DNA from: Delphinapterus leucas
Lineage: Eukaryota > Chordata > Mammalia > Artiodactyla > Monodontidae
Reading direction: 5' to 3'
DNA length: 64,000 bases
NCBI RefSeq assembly: GCF_002288925.2
Contig: NW_022098045.1
Span: forward strand, 8,867,042-8,931,041
Positions 25,391-37,107 of this stretch are shown here, piece after piece; the first letter of the stretch is position 1, and every line of letters starts with the position of its first letter. Below the pieces are notes generated by a model that had not been told where the DNA came from, searched no databases, and was given only the letters and a program-made list of their open reading frames with translations. The position numbers were made by a program, and so were the translations under genes.

Positions 25391-26539
25391 ATGCTTAGTA
25401 ATGAAAGTATGAATGATAACCCTTCACTGTCCAAGTTGAATATCTGCTGTGAAAAGAAAAGTACATATTTCAATAAAACATACATGACAAAGGAAAATTG
25501 TTGTTTTAAGCCTCCGACTAGGAAAGCCTAATCAAACATTATGCCAATGGTAAAACAGGCCAAAACAGAAATGAGAATGGAGAAATTTGAGGAAGAGAGC
25601 TTTAGCCCCAATTCATGCTCACTTTTTTGCAAAATTTGTCACAAATCAGGACAAGGAAGGAAAGAGGGGAAGGTTAGCTTCTTGGCTAAATGAAAGGTTT
25701 AAATAAGAACAAAATAATTGTTTCCTTCATGATTTCAAAGACTGATTACTAATGATAGAGAAGCAGGCACCAGAAACACAGAGTCAGGCATGGAGTCATT
25801 GTTGGTGCAAGACCACAGTTAATGGATCATTTCTAATTCAAAGAGAGCATGATTTCTTCTGGGTCTCAACAGCTGAACACATAGTCAGCTCCTTAACGAT
25901 TCACCACCCCAGCAGAAGCTTACAGTTTCTGAGTCACTAAAATCCTAAAGCAGGTTGAGGGATATTGAAATATATTGGAACATGGAACACACTAGCATGA
26001 ATAGTGATCAAGTCCATTGGCAAGAGAGAAAAATCTCATGTTGATAACTCCTAAATGGTTATTGCTGCTTGGGATGTCTTCAGCATAAATATTGGTGGCC
26101 TCAGTGATACACATAGCCTCAAATAGCTGAAGCAAGAGTAAAAAACACAATAAAACAAACAAACAAATGGCAGCCCCAACTTGGTAACCCAGAACACTGC
26201 CTTAACAAGCACGTGAAGCTGCTCTCCAGAGAATAGGTTTTTAACCTTTTGGGAAACACAACTTATTTTAACAATCTGATACATTTTATGGATTTGCTCA
26301 GAAAAGAAAATGCACACATGGGGCCACACACAGAGTAATATAATAATATTTTAGGATATTCACAAGACCTGTCTAAGTCTCTTAATGAATTCCACTTGAG
26401 AACTGAAGACCTAAGGGCTCTCCAAAATGCCTGGGATCAATTGAAAGGGGCTAGAAGAATAACAGGACAAGTGGGAAAGTGTGGGGAATAACCACCAGGA
26501 CTCAGGCAGGGAAAAGCTGTTTAAGAGGGGCAATAGGTA
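23373..26539. other. Mostly unassigned sequence with one L2 tail
   Basis: An L2 terminus is likely at 23850-23915 ('gcaggtgcttagtaaacatc', 'tgaataaactgaat'). The rest is unassigned. No frame has convincing splice sites, including the 88-codon minus frame at 24822-25088. Confidence 0.35.
25341..25388. repeat. (TA)n microsatellite
   Basis: About 20 uninterrupted TA units after a short imperfect start. Unlike the run at 23.2 kb it is not in recognisable L1. Confidence 0.95.
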
Positions 26540-26745
26540 AAATGAGTTGGAGTTAAATAGATCTTATCCGCTTCGTGATTAAGGCAAATTACTTAACCCC
26601 TTCGGAGCACTTCTCTACCTCGGTTTTCTCATCTGTTAAATCTGTAAAAAACAACCATTTTACACAAGGCTGTTGTGCTGATTAAATGAGAGAACGTGTT
26701 TAATGTGCTATTGAATAGGTGCTCTGTGAATAGATATTGTTTCCT
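26540..26745 (-). repeat. MIR SINE, antisense
   Basis: Full-looking MIR in reverse: 'gcaaattacttaaccccttc', 'ctcggttttctcatctgtta', 'gttgtgctgattaaatgaga', 'aataggtgctctgtgaat'. Confidence 0.8.
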
Positions 26746-26789
26746 GGTGGTGTATCAACTTAGAAAAAGATGAAAGTTCTAAAAGAATT

Positions 26790-27035
26790 TCATTTTTTTA
26801 TTGGAATAGTTAAAAACTGGATATAATCCATATGTCCATGACTGGGCAATGATTAAATAAATTATGATACATCATCACAGTGAAATAGTATGAAGCAGCT
26901 TTAAAAATGAGTTAAAGCTATACTTATTGAAGTTGATGTGCTAGTATGGATAGATGCTTATTTACACTATTAAATGGAAAAGGCAAGCTGTAAAACAATA
27001 TTCTACCCTGTAAAGTACTCATCATTTATATAAGA
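26790..27035 (+). mobile_element. Old L1/HAL1 3' segment, sense
   Basis: 'aatgattaaataaattatga' and 'gtgaaatagtatgaagcagc' are the diverged ORF2-end text of old L1ME/HAL1-type elements, with 'aaatggaaaaggcaagctgt' further 3'. It stops at an abrupt orientation switch. Confidence 0.55.
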
Positions 27036-27835
27036 ATTTCCCACTGATGGACATTTAGGTTGGTTTCTGTTTTTCTCCCTGAGTTTAAATAACAACTCTC
27101 TATAACCAAGCTTCTGATTTTTTTCTTTAAGATGGACTCCTAAAAAGGAAATTGCTTAGTCAAAAGATACATACATTGTAAAGCTTTAGAGAGATATTGT
27201 CAAATCACTTGGCAGTTAACCCATATCAATTTACAATTATACCTGAACTGTTTAAGACTGCCCCCAAACCATGCTCTATTTATTTTGCATACTTTTGAAG
27301 CTTTGTTAATTTTATAGTTCAGATTAATTGAGGGTCACTTTGATTTTCATTTTCAATTATTATCAGGGATGAACATTTCTTTCACATGCATGTTAGTATA
27401 TTGCCCTCTACACACTTTTCTATGGAGTTTTAGTAGGGTTTTTTTTTTTTTCATTAAATTTAAAGTATGAAAGGTAGAAAATCTTTGGCTTTCGTATTTC
27501 TTCGTTACACATTCCAATTTAGATATCTATCTTTTCACATTTATAATATTTTTGGCATACAAATTTTAAATTTTATATAGTCCAAACTATTGATTCCCCT
27601 TTCTGATTTCTTCCCATGTTTCTATGTTTAAAAAGATTCCCATACTAAGAATGGGCAAGTACTTAATGATATTTTCTCGTAGATTGGTTTACGGTTTCCT
27701 TTATACATTTAAATCTATAACTTTTCTCAGATTTTGTAGAGTAAGGTTAGGGTCTTTTTACTTTGTTTGGTCAATTATTCTTTTTCAGCAATTTATAACC
27801 AATGATCTTATCCCAGTGTCTTGTTTTACTCATAT
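27036..27835 (-). mobile_element. Old L1 ORF2 segment, antisense
   Basis: Starts at 'ccactgatggacatttaggt' and runs toward the ORF2 interior in reverse ('caaaagatacatacattgta', 'gtaaggttagggtcttttta'). Strongly diverged with no intact frame. It is either the other half of the adjacent sense piece after a rearrangement, or a separate insertion. Confidence 0.5.
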
Positions 27836-28129
27836 TTTATATTTGGCTTGGAGTCCCCATCTCTCCTGGGACCTAGTAGTGACTTCAGGCAGAAGTCTTT
27901 TAGCAAGTCCTTACAGTGCTGTGAACTTGGAGTCAGAGTTTTCTAAGTGCAGAATTTTCTCAACCAACTGCATTGTTCATTGTTGTTGTTGTTGTATATT
28001 TTAGATTATTTCTAGCATTCTTGTTATCTATCATTAAGGATATAGATATAAAATGAGCATGTATCAAAGATTTTTAACTCATTAATTAATGAGGAACTGG
28101 TAGATGTTACTATTGATTCCAAGAAGAAT

Positions 28130-28440
28130 TCAGAGCAGAGACATATAAAGGGAAAAAGAAATTTTGAAATGAATTTACAACTAGATGCAAAACTGGTCTA
28201 TCAAAATCAGTGCAAAACTTAGTTGCAGTCCATCAAACACAACTGCTTTGCATTTATACAGACAAGAAATATTTGCATTATTATCAGATTTCTACAACTT
28301 ACAGAGTTGTAATATCAATCAAAGGTGAGAAAACCTAAATCAGTGAGTAGTCAAGATAGTCACCATTTGTTTTTTGCCGTTTCACAGTCTCTCACAATTT
28401 TCCCTGACAGTCTCCTCCCCTCTTTTTATCATAATAATTT
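28130..28440 (+). repeat. Left copy of a ~300-bp direct repeat
   Basis: Shares a collinear core with the segment near 33.03-33.33 kb: 'gcatttatacagacaagaaa' against 'gcatctttgtagacaagaat', then a common 'ttgcattattatcag', then 'ccctctttttatcata' against 'ccctctttttgttgta'. Same orientation, clearly diverged. It could be an LTR of an ancient element or an unclassified dispersed repeat. Confidence 0.5.
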
Positions 28441-31187
28441 CAAAGAAAGATTATTCTTATAAAATAAAGCTGGTCTCATTAGAGTTGGCTGATTTTTTAC
28501 ATAGGTGAAGTAAAAATTTTATTTACCATATTGGACACCTTAAGTTGCCCATCTAAACCCTAAATCCATACAATTTTGAACAAATACTAAATTAAAGTGT
28601 GCTTGGAAATTTTCATAAGAACTCTCAAGTTGGATTTTTAAAAACCTCTATTATTTGTTGACTTGAGGCTAGGAAACCAAGCCCAAGGAATGCTCAAGTT
28701 AGTTACACAGAATATATAATATTCTTGGACTTTTTAAGTCAAGAAATAGGCCAGAGCTTCGTAGACATTGCTTCCATAAGTAAAGTCAAACTTAATCCCT
28801 GAAAAGAGTGGCTGTTTCTACCTGATTAAATAAGCATTATTTTCAAGTATGACATTCTAGTCAAGGCCCTGATTTTATAATTTGTACAATTATATTATGT
28901 ACAATTATAGATGACAGAGCATTGTTGAACCTGTGCAAATAACTAAATGGCCGTGGAAAGTAAGGAGACTTAATATAAATTTCTGAATCCTGGAAGAGAA
29001 GTGGGAATCAGATATCATTTTAAAATGTTTCACTTCAGTTTACAAAAGCAGACTTTACTAAATTGCAATGGGTTACATATTGCTTAACAAGAGAGAGATA
29101 GGGTAGTTCTTATATATCTGAAAATAGAAGCTTAAAAGAATATCAAGAATATTCCAGACAAATAGCCACAATATAATTTCTCTTATTAGTTCGTTCAGTC
29201 TTATTATAATTGATTCCTGCTCCACTGGATCTTTGGTTAGCTGTCCTATGCAGTCCTCTCGTTTGGCCAAAACAGGACCTGGAAATCGGCGGTGCAGTTT
29301 GGAAGTTGTCTAATCTATGTCAGCCCAGCTTTGAAGTGTCAATAATTGAAGTACCTGGTATAGTTCTTTTCTACAATATTCTGACACTTTTCTTCTTAGT
29401 TGAAGACACAGGTTCTCACCTGTAACTATAAGAGAGACTTCAAGGAAGCAACAGAGTAAAACAATACCATCTGTAGGTGATAGGGACTTAAAATGGCTGA
29501 GTGATTTATTACTAATAATTTTCAAATGTGAACAGTCTGATGAGGGTTCATAATAAGAAAAATGCAGAAAACAAAATGGTTAGTGCTTTCTGTGGCATGC
29601 AAAACAAAGATGATAAAGCCATTCCCTGCCCCCCCCCACAAAAAAATATGACAAACCATCTAAGGATAATGATTAAATTTATTTTAAAAGAAGTTTGTGA
29701 GTGCTGTGCTTGATTCGGAAAAATAGATGAAAATAATTTTATAGAGGAAGAACTATTGAGATATGACGTAAAATAATCCTGAGATATAATTGTTTATAAC
29801 AGGAACATCAAGTAAGAGGTTCAGTAAGTCTGCAGTAAGACCTAAACATTTGTATCTTTAAAAACAAGAGCTGAAATTATGGCAGATAACATTATACTAC
29901 TGTTGTCTAATATCATCAGGCTCAGTACCACCAGAACTCTGCTAAATACAACAAAACCTGATGGAAATATTCCTAAGAGTTGCAATCAGTGTTTTCCCTG
30001 AGGGTAAAGCCATATTATAAGACAGGAAGGGCAATGACATAACTCCAGGGACTTCCCAAAAAGCACACAAAATATCTGAAATATTTATGTTAATAACATT
30101 ATACCTATACAAATCTAACCTCGGCAAGGCTGAGCACCTCTTCTGCTTTAACAACTCTTCCCACAGAATTCTACAGAAAAATCTAATTCTTTCTGGCACC
30201 TCTTTTCAAAGGTGAAAAAATAAATCTTTGTGATTTTTCCAGGGTCCCTCTGGGAAATCGCAAATATAACTTCTGGTGTAAAATATATCTGGAAGGTTTT
30301 ATTTAATTTTTCTATACTTAGGATCCAATAATGGAAAGTCAAAAATCAGGAAAAAAATTATCACAAGATATTTGGACACTTGATTAAGATAGGATCAGGG
30401 TGCTACAAAAAATAATACTGAGTTAACTAATTAAACATTTAAGACAATAAAACATTTAAAAATAAACATTACATTAACATGATTGTAAAGAACCTTAGCT
30501 CTTTATAAGTGAGGAATTTTTGTTCTTTGTTTTCTTTTATTTGTTTCTTATTCTTTTCTTTCTTAAACAATCAAGGATGTAATAAATTCATCATAAAGCA
30601 CAGAAAATTATTCTTGTAAGACACAATTTGCTACCTAGACAGATTACACAGAAGGTATAAAAAAAAAGAAAGAAAAGAAAAGACTTTCATATAGTAGGCA
30701 AAGGAATTAGCCAGTAATGAAGTCCATCAAGACAGGGCAAACTTAACTAAAATTTTAGCACATTTCATCACTTCTATTCAGACTCAAGTACTATAAACCA
30801 AGGAAAGGAAAATTTACTTCCAAATTTTGTCCTTCATTTTGCTTTTTCATATCACAGCAATTCTCAGGAGATCCATGAACTCAAAATAATTTTTATATTA
30901 ATAGTAAGATGTTATTTCTGTTAACATTTCAATTATATTCATCATAGCTATAATCAAATGAATCAGTATTTTAAATTTGCTCAATTTCCACTTCAAGTAT
31001 GGTAAATATTGACAGTTATAATCCACATAAAATTTCTTTGTGGTCTTCAGTAAGTCCCAAGATTTTACAGAGGTTCTGAGATAGAACAAAAGAGAAAAAA
31101 AGAAAAGCCTGAAAAGCACTACTATATATACATTATATAGTTATGTTTAATATATATTGTGTATAATTATAACGGTGTATAGCAGTG
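28441..31187 (-). other. Unclassified AT-rich block, possible ancient retroelement interior
   Basis: Lies between the paired direct repeats. The minus strand contains several short frames that look more protein-like than their neighbours (29073-29270, 29310-29525, 29942-30199, 30148-30342). They are charged and leucine-rich and contain, for example, LQLRRKVSEYCRKELYQVL and QLTKDPVEQESIIIRLNELI. Together they may be remnants of one broken reading frame. I cannot match them to a named gag, pol or cellular family, so the element class is inference only. Confidence 0.25.
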
Positions 31188-31531
31188 TTTTTTTTTTAAG
31201 ATTTAATTTTATTTATTTTTGGCTACGTTGGGTCTTCGTTGCTGCGCGCAGCCTTTCTCTAGTTGCGTCAAGCAGGGGCTACGCTTCGTTGCCGTGCGCA
31301 GGCTTCTCCTTGTGGCGGCTTCTCTTGTTGCAGAGCACAGGCTTCAGTAGTTGTGGTACGTACGTGGGCTCAGTAGTTGTGGCTTGCGGGCTCTAGAGCA
31401 CAGGCTCAGTAGTTGTAGTGTACGGGCATAGCTGTTCCGCGGCATGTGGGATCTTCCTGGACCAAGGATCAAACCCGTGTCCCCTGCATTGGCAGGCAGA
31501 TTCTTATCCACTACGCCACCAGGGAAGTTCC
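31188..31531 (-). mobile_element. CHR-type tRNA-derived SINE
   Basis: The longest SINE in the window. On the minus strand it begins GGAACTTCCCTGGTGGCGTA, with B-box-like GGTTTGATCC, and ends in an A-rich tail. Internal GC-rich phrases ('cttgttgcagagcacaggct') are duplicated in part. Probable 10-bp target duplication TATARYAGTG at 31178-31187 and 31532-31541. Confidence 0.9.
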
Positions 31532-31541
31532 TATAATAGTG

Positions 31542-31668
31542 ACTTTATATATATAAACATATATAAATTATAAATATATAAAAATTATATAAATTATATT
31601 TATAAATATATAAATTATAAATATATAAATGTATGTTATATATAAATGTGTTATATGTGTATATAGAT
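31542..31668. repeat. AT-rich low-complexity tract
   Basis: Imperfect tata/aaat arrays made of repeated 'aattataaatatata' units. Confidence 0.8.
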
Positions 31669-33029
31669 ATGTACAATTACTACTATATACTGTTATAAAG
31701 TCTCCACTATAGGATATAACTACTTTCTCTTTGAAACACAAAAGCAAAGAGACAGTGGTATTAGTCTGTCCCTATTGCTTATGATGTAGTCTCAACCATT
31801 CATATTAATTGTGATTTTTAACCAAAGTAACTTCTATTTCATAGAGAAAACTAGAGGTGGATAACTAAGTACTGTCTCTCTCCCAAAAGCATTTTAATAG
31901 ACAAGCCAAGTTTATATTACATCTTTGTACAGCCACACACAGATCTTTTTAAAGAGACAAAATGAACAGTTCATTAACATGACCCAAGATAGGAACTTTC
32001 CATTGGATATAAGCAAAGTATATAAACTTAAAATTATTCCTAATAATTAGGCATCAAATTTTCAGTATTCTATGATAATTAGAAACTATCTGGATATCAT
32101 ATGAATATTCATTATGTAATTCAACCTAACAGCCGTCTAAGTTTTTATATTACTTAAAGATCTGGGGAATTATATTCAAGCTGACATAGTAAAAAACAAA
32201 ATTACTGTTGACATAAAGTTGTCAGAAAAATGATTTGATTTTGTTGAATACAGACTTACATTTCTCATTATCTTAAAGATTGTGTCGGAGTAACGTTAGC
32301 TTATTTGACCAGTATATCTCAATAAGTTTAAAAAAAGTAAACCCAAGTACAGTAGAATAAATTGTATATGCTTATGTTATACCTAACATTGATAAATCAG
32401 AGGACAAGCTGTTTGCATTAAACCAAAATTATTACAGTAGTCTGATTTACCAAATATTTATCTCAATTATATGACCTTAAGTTGTTTAAACATTTCTGTG
32501 AGAATAACTTTTTAAGGATAGCACATTTAAAGTATCCAAACTTTAATTTCCATATTTTCCTGGAAGTTTATAAATATTTGACTTACATAAGAACTTATTT
32601 GTATAAGAACTCTATAGGCCAATCAGAACAGAGTTTCTTTAATTTAGGAGAATTTTAAATCTAATTTATGAATTCCTCCAGAGATAGGAAAATATTATAT
32701 ACTCACACATAAAGATGTAAAGGTCTTTCTGAATTCTAAGCATATATACACACAGACATGTAGGAAACGTATAGCTTCAAATCTAGACATTAGCCAAAGT
32801 TCAAAAGTAAATGCAAAGAAGTTACCAGTCCATATATCAAAGAGTTGTCCTCTTTCCTTATGCACATGGGATTCTACTTCTTCAAAGTAGACAAGTAAAC
32901 AAATAAAGAAAAACTGCTAACAAATCAGATTATCTGTTATCTCTCCCTTAAGAAAGAATAAATCTCGGTGATCTATTAATCTATTTACAGAGATCACTAA
33001 GGTTAAGACGTAAAATCAAATTTCGAATC
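31669..33029. other. AT-rich, no feature assigned
   Basis: Continuation of the block between the two direct repeats. It has no long frame, and no named repeat could be supported. Confidence 0.3.
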
Positions 33030-33330
33030 ATTGTTGTCACCAATGGGGAATAATTTATTCATTGTAAAAGTTCCGAAAACACAAACAAAATGCAAAAATA
33101 GCAAAAAAGAAAATATGTAAAATTAATTTACAAATTGGTACAAAGCAGGTCCCAATACAGGGCAATAATCAATTGCATGCCACTGGGCGCAATTAATTTG
33201 CATCTTTGTAGACAAGAATATATTGCATTATTATCAGTTTTCTCCAACTTAAAGATTTGTAAAATGGCACAAAAACGTGGACGGATAAGCCACTCGAGAC
33301 ACCCCCTCTTTTTGTTGTACCCATTTCAAA
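33030..33330 (+). repeat. Right copy of the ~300-bp direct repeat
   Basis: Collinear with the segment at 28.13-28.44 kb and about 4.9 kb away. The best-preserved core is 'tagacaagaatatattgcat' followed by 'tattatcagttttctccaac'. Confidence 0.5.
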
Positions 33331-35649
33331 ATCTTTACAATTTTACAAACTCTATTTAACCAAAGATGGGTCAAATATATTCTTTCTCACTAGTGTAAGA
33401 AAATGAATACTATGGGGAAAATGCAATATCAAAGCTTCTCTCTAGTCCCAGATCTAAATTTCTTATCATCTCTTCCTACAAGAGAAGGAGAGAGAGCGAG
33501 TAACATCATTCTTTTGTACTTCAAATATAGAAAAGGCCCAATGACTAATATTTTGCAATTGTAGATATTGTCTGACTCGTTTAGCATCTGTTTTCTCTTA
33601 CCAGTACCACATTGGTGAACACTTGCCCCCATAGGCATTCCCTAGGAGCCTGTAAGCATGACAGACTATCGTGAATAAAGGCAAAGGACCAAACCTTTTT
33701 TCACAGATTACAATACAAAGGGGAAAAAAAGTAGATCAAATAGTTTTTAAACTGATAAGAAATTTTTTATGAAACCCACCAGGGACAGGTAGTTAGTTCC
33801 ACTAGTCTGAACCAGTTCCAAACTTGAGACATTTTTATTTGACAAACTTGAAATCAAGAGAGCATTCTTTTTGACTTATTACCCTGCAATCACATGTGTT
33901 TACAAAACCCTCCCCTGGGAACTTTGCAGAGTTAGTGACCCATGGGTTTCAGCAGAGTCTAGACAAGCATGAACCTGGGGAACACTGCTTTGATCCTAGA
34001 TATTTTCAGTAATGTCACAACCCAGGGCCTCAAAGCTCCTGATTGGAATTATTACTGCTCCTGAGAAAAAGAATCTGGGGGGAAACACAAACATATCTCC
34101 ATGGCCACAGCCTTCTTAGTTCTGTTTGCTACAACATTGAAGCACGAAGAAAATTCATTTAATGCTAATTATTTACATGGACTGGACTGATTAACGATAT
34201 GATTTATGTATTTTAGGCTCAACCAGGTGACAACTCTACTAGAACCCCTATCCAGACAGAGCTCTACATACAAGCTGTCATTTTTGACCACGTTTCCAGA
34301 AGAAAGACTTAACTACCAACATGTTAGATGGTTTCCTAATGGTTTGCTAAATTTAAATGACTCCTATAACCAGAAGCAAATTAGAATAATAAATGAGTCC
34401 TGTAGCTATAAGGCAAATCAGAATAATAAAAGTTGATAAAGAAATTAGAAAGAAAATCATGATCTTGACTATCTGTTTTGTGGTACAAATAACTTCTTAA
34501 TCTGATTTGAGGTTTTTCTAATTTTTTTTCCCCCTAAACACTGAAGCTGACTGCAATAGTTCATGGGAGAAAATCTTGTTGCTATTTCAAAGATATAGTA
34601 ATTAGTGACTTCTTTTGTACCTCAGATTTTCCACATGTTTCCAAATGTTCCAAAAATGTTCTGGGTCCTACTATTGCCAAATATAGCAGGCCAAGCCTTA
34701 TACCACATGGCAGTGCTAGCTCCCGAAATCACTGGAAGACAGGCATAAGGAAATATAAATACAAGGTTTTTAGTAGCACTACATGAGTAAATATAATCTG
34801 AAATATCCCATGAGATGATGTATAAAATGATTGAAGTGTTTGATATGTTTATGTGCCTGGACAATATGAACCCCATGACAATAAAGCTGAGAAAATGAAA
34901 TCTAAAGGAAACCAGAAGATTTTAGAGAAATAAGGACCTCAGAAGAGTGAAGAACATGTTGTCCTAATATACCCCTGCAGGTGGCTTTTGTGCAGAAAAG
35001 ATGTTCAGAGGCCATTTGTGATTTAAGATTCATATTTGGTTCTTCCTCTTCTCCTTCCCATTGTCTTTCTTCCCTTTCTAAACAATCCAGTTCTAAAGCA
35101 ATAAGGTGGAGCCAAGCAAGGTAGAAGTCTGCTCAGTGGGTATGGGGGTGGGAGATCCTGGAGCAGGAATTCCCCGGTTACAATGGGGTGACAAGGCTGT
35201 ATTCATGGTGGAGGTGATGGTCTGGCACGAGGTGTCAGATCTCAGTCTAGGTGAGTAGAGTGGTGTTAAATTAGAATTGGATATATTGGTGTGATCTTAT
35301 CATTTTCAATATATACAACAGGTACAGAATACATGTTAATGTGTGTATGTCTGCATATTCCAATGCTCCATCCACTGAGAGGGCCTTGGAGCAGCAGCAC
35401 CCAATATCAGTGAGCACAGCACACCTAGCACCCAGATCTTAGTTTCTCAACACCATTTTCTGCCAAAGGGAAGAAGGGATCCTTAGAAAAATGACTGATT
35501 CCAGGGCTGAGGCAGGGAAAATAAAAGAGTCTGGAATCTCTGTGCCAGAAAGCAAAGCAGTTCTGGAAAAATGAAGGGGACTTATCAAAAGGACACAGAA
35601 TCCACCTTGAAAGCGTTCCCACTGGCCAAATCTGGGACAGTTTGAGCAT
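33331..35649. other. No feature assigned
   Basis: No exon supported. Several phrases look repeat-like but could not be assigned. Short minus frames at 33429-33638 and 34622-34876 look like chance. Confidence 0.3.
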
Positions 35650-36395
35650 CAAAATAAATAGTGATAACAACAGGCATAAAATAGGAAACCATGAGTCTAT
35701 ACTGATCTATGTAAATGAGTAATTGATGAGGAATGGGATATTTACATAGTATCTCACATAAAATACTTATTAATTACACAGGGAAAAATGGAAAAGCCTG
35801 AAAGACAGCACTTTCATAAGTGATCAAAGAGAATATGATTAGTAATGAGGTGAACTGAATTTGTTCCCCACCGAAGAAGATGCAACAGAGGAACTCAGCA
35901 TCCCTTTTGTAATAATCCTGCCAAAGTTGCATAACCTGAATCTAATCAAGAGAAAACACAAACCCAAATCCAAGGACATTAAACAAAATAACTGGCTTGA
36001 CGTCTTCAAAAGTGTCAAGATCATCAAAGTAGAAGACTGAGAAATTGTCCCAGATTGAGTGAGACTAGAGAGACAGGATAATCAAATGCAACACAAGACT
36101 CTGAGTTCCATTCGTACCGTATAAAGGGAATTTGGGGACAACTGGTGAAAATTGAATGATTTCTGAAGATTAGATGGTAGTAATATAAAAATGTTTATGT
36201 CCTGATTTTGATGATTATGTTGTGGTTATATTAGAAAATGTCCTTGATCGTAGGAAATTACACTAAAGCATTTGGGAGTCAAAGGGCATCATGTCAGCAA
36301 ATTATTTATAAAATTTTATGGGGAAAAATTATTTGTGCTGTACTTGCAGCTTTTCTGTAAGTCTGAGATTGTTTTTGAAATAAAATAATTTGATT
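35650..36395 (+). repeat. Old interspersed repeat, probably a 3' end of L1M type
   Basis: Phrases such as 'ccaaatccaaggacattaaa', 'caaaataactggcttgacgt', 'aggaaattacactaaagcat' and the terminal 'gcttttctgtaagtctgaga' then 'ttgaaataaaataatt' belong to a widespread old mammalian repeat. I believe it is an L1M-class 3' region, but the subfamily is uncertain. Confidence 0.45.
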
Positions 36396-36845
36396 TATTA
36401 TACTTATCAGTTCAAAACTCTACTTATACTTTAAATATGTATACAAATTAGTTTGTTCTATCTATAGATTTGATGAAATTTTGGCAATCATTTTTATTTC
36501 TTCCATAGTTCAGTTAACTAAATTCCTTTAAACATTTTAAATTTTATTTATGAACTTCATTACATTCAATTTTCTAATGAATTCAAATTTCCAAGTAACA
36601 AATAAGCTTTCATACACATTTAAATAGCTGCCATAAATTTAATAAATTAAAATTGTAATGATTCATGTTCTCTTAAAGTTTAAATATAGTTTACAAATTT
36701 ATAAAATTTCAATTTAAAATAGTCTGAATTAACTATTCAAATATCACATTTTATTTTATTTTTAAATAAAAGTAACTTCTATCAAGATTTAAATTTCTCT
36801 TAATCCCTTTTTTCTAGGAGCTGCCTCTCAGCTGATCTAATTTAG
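36396..36845. other. AT-rich, no feature assigned
   Basis: Very AT-rich sequence without a recognisable element. Confidence 0.4.
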
Positions 36846-37107
36846 ATATTTTCTCTTTTTTTTTATTGAAGTATAGTTGATTTGCAATGTTGCATTAGTT
36901 TCAGGTGTACAGCAAAGTGATTCAGTTATATATACTTTTCATATTATTTTCCATTATAGGTTATTACAATATATTGAATATAATTCCCTGTGCTATACAG
37001 TAAATCCTATTGCTGATCTATTTCATGTATAGTAGTTGGCATCTGTTAATCCCATACTCCTAATTTATCCCTCTCCTCCCCATTTCTTTCCCCTTTGTAA
37101 CCATAAA
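36846..37107 (-). mobile_element. L1 3' UTR, antisense, left part of a split copy
   Basis: Reverse of the cetartiodactyl L1 3' UTR ('gaagtatagttgatttgcaa', 'agtttcaggtgtacagcaaa', 'tatacagtaaatcctattgc'). It breaks at 'gtaaccataaa', and the expected continuation 'tttgttttctatgtctgtga' appears only after the Tigger element. Confidence 0.88.
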
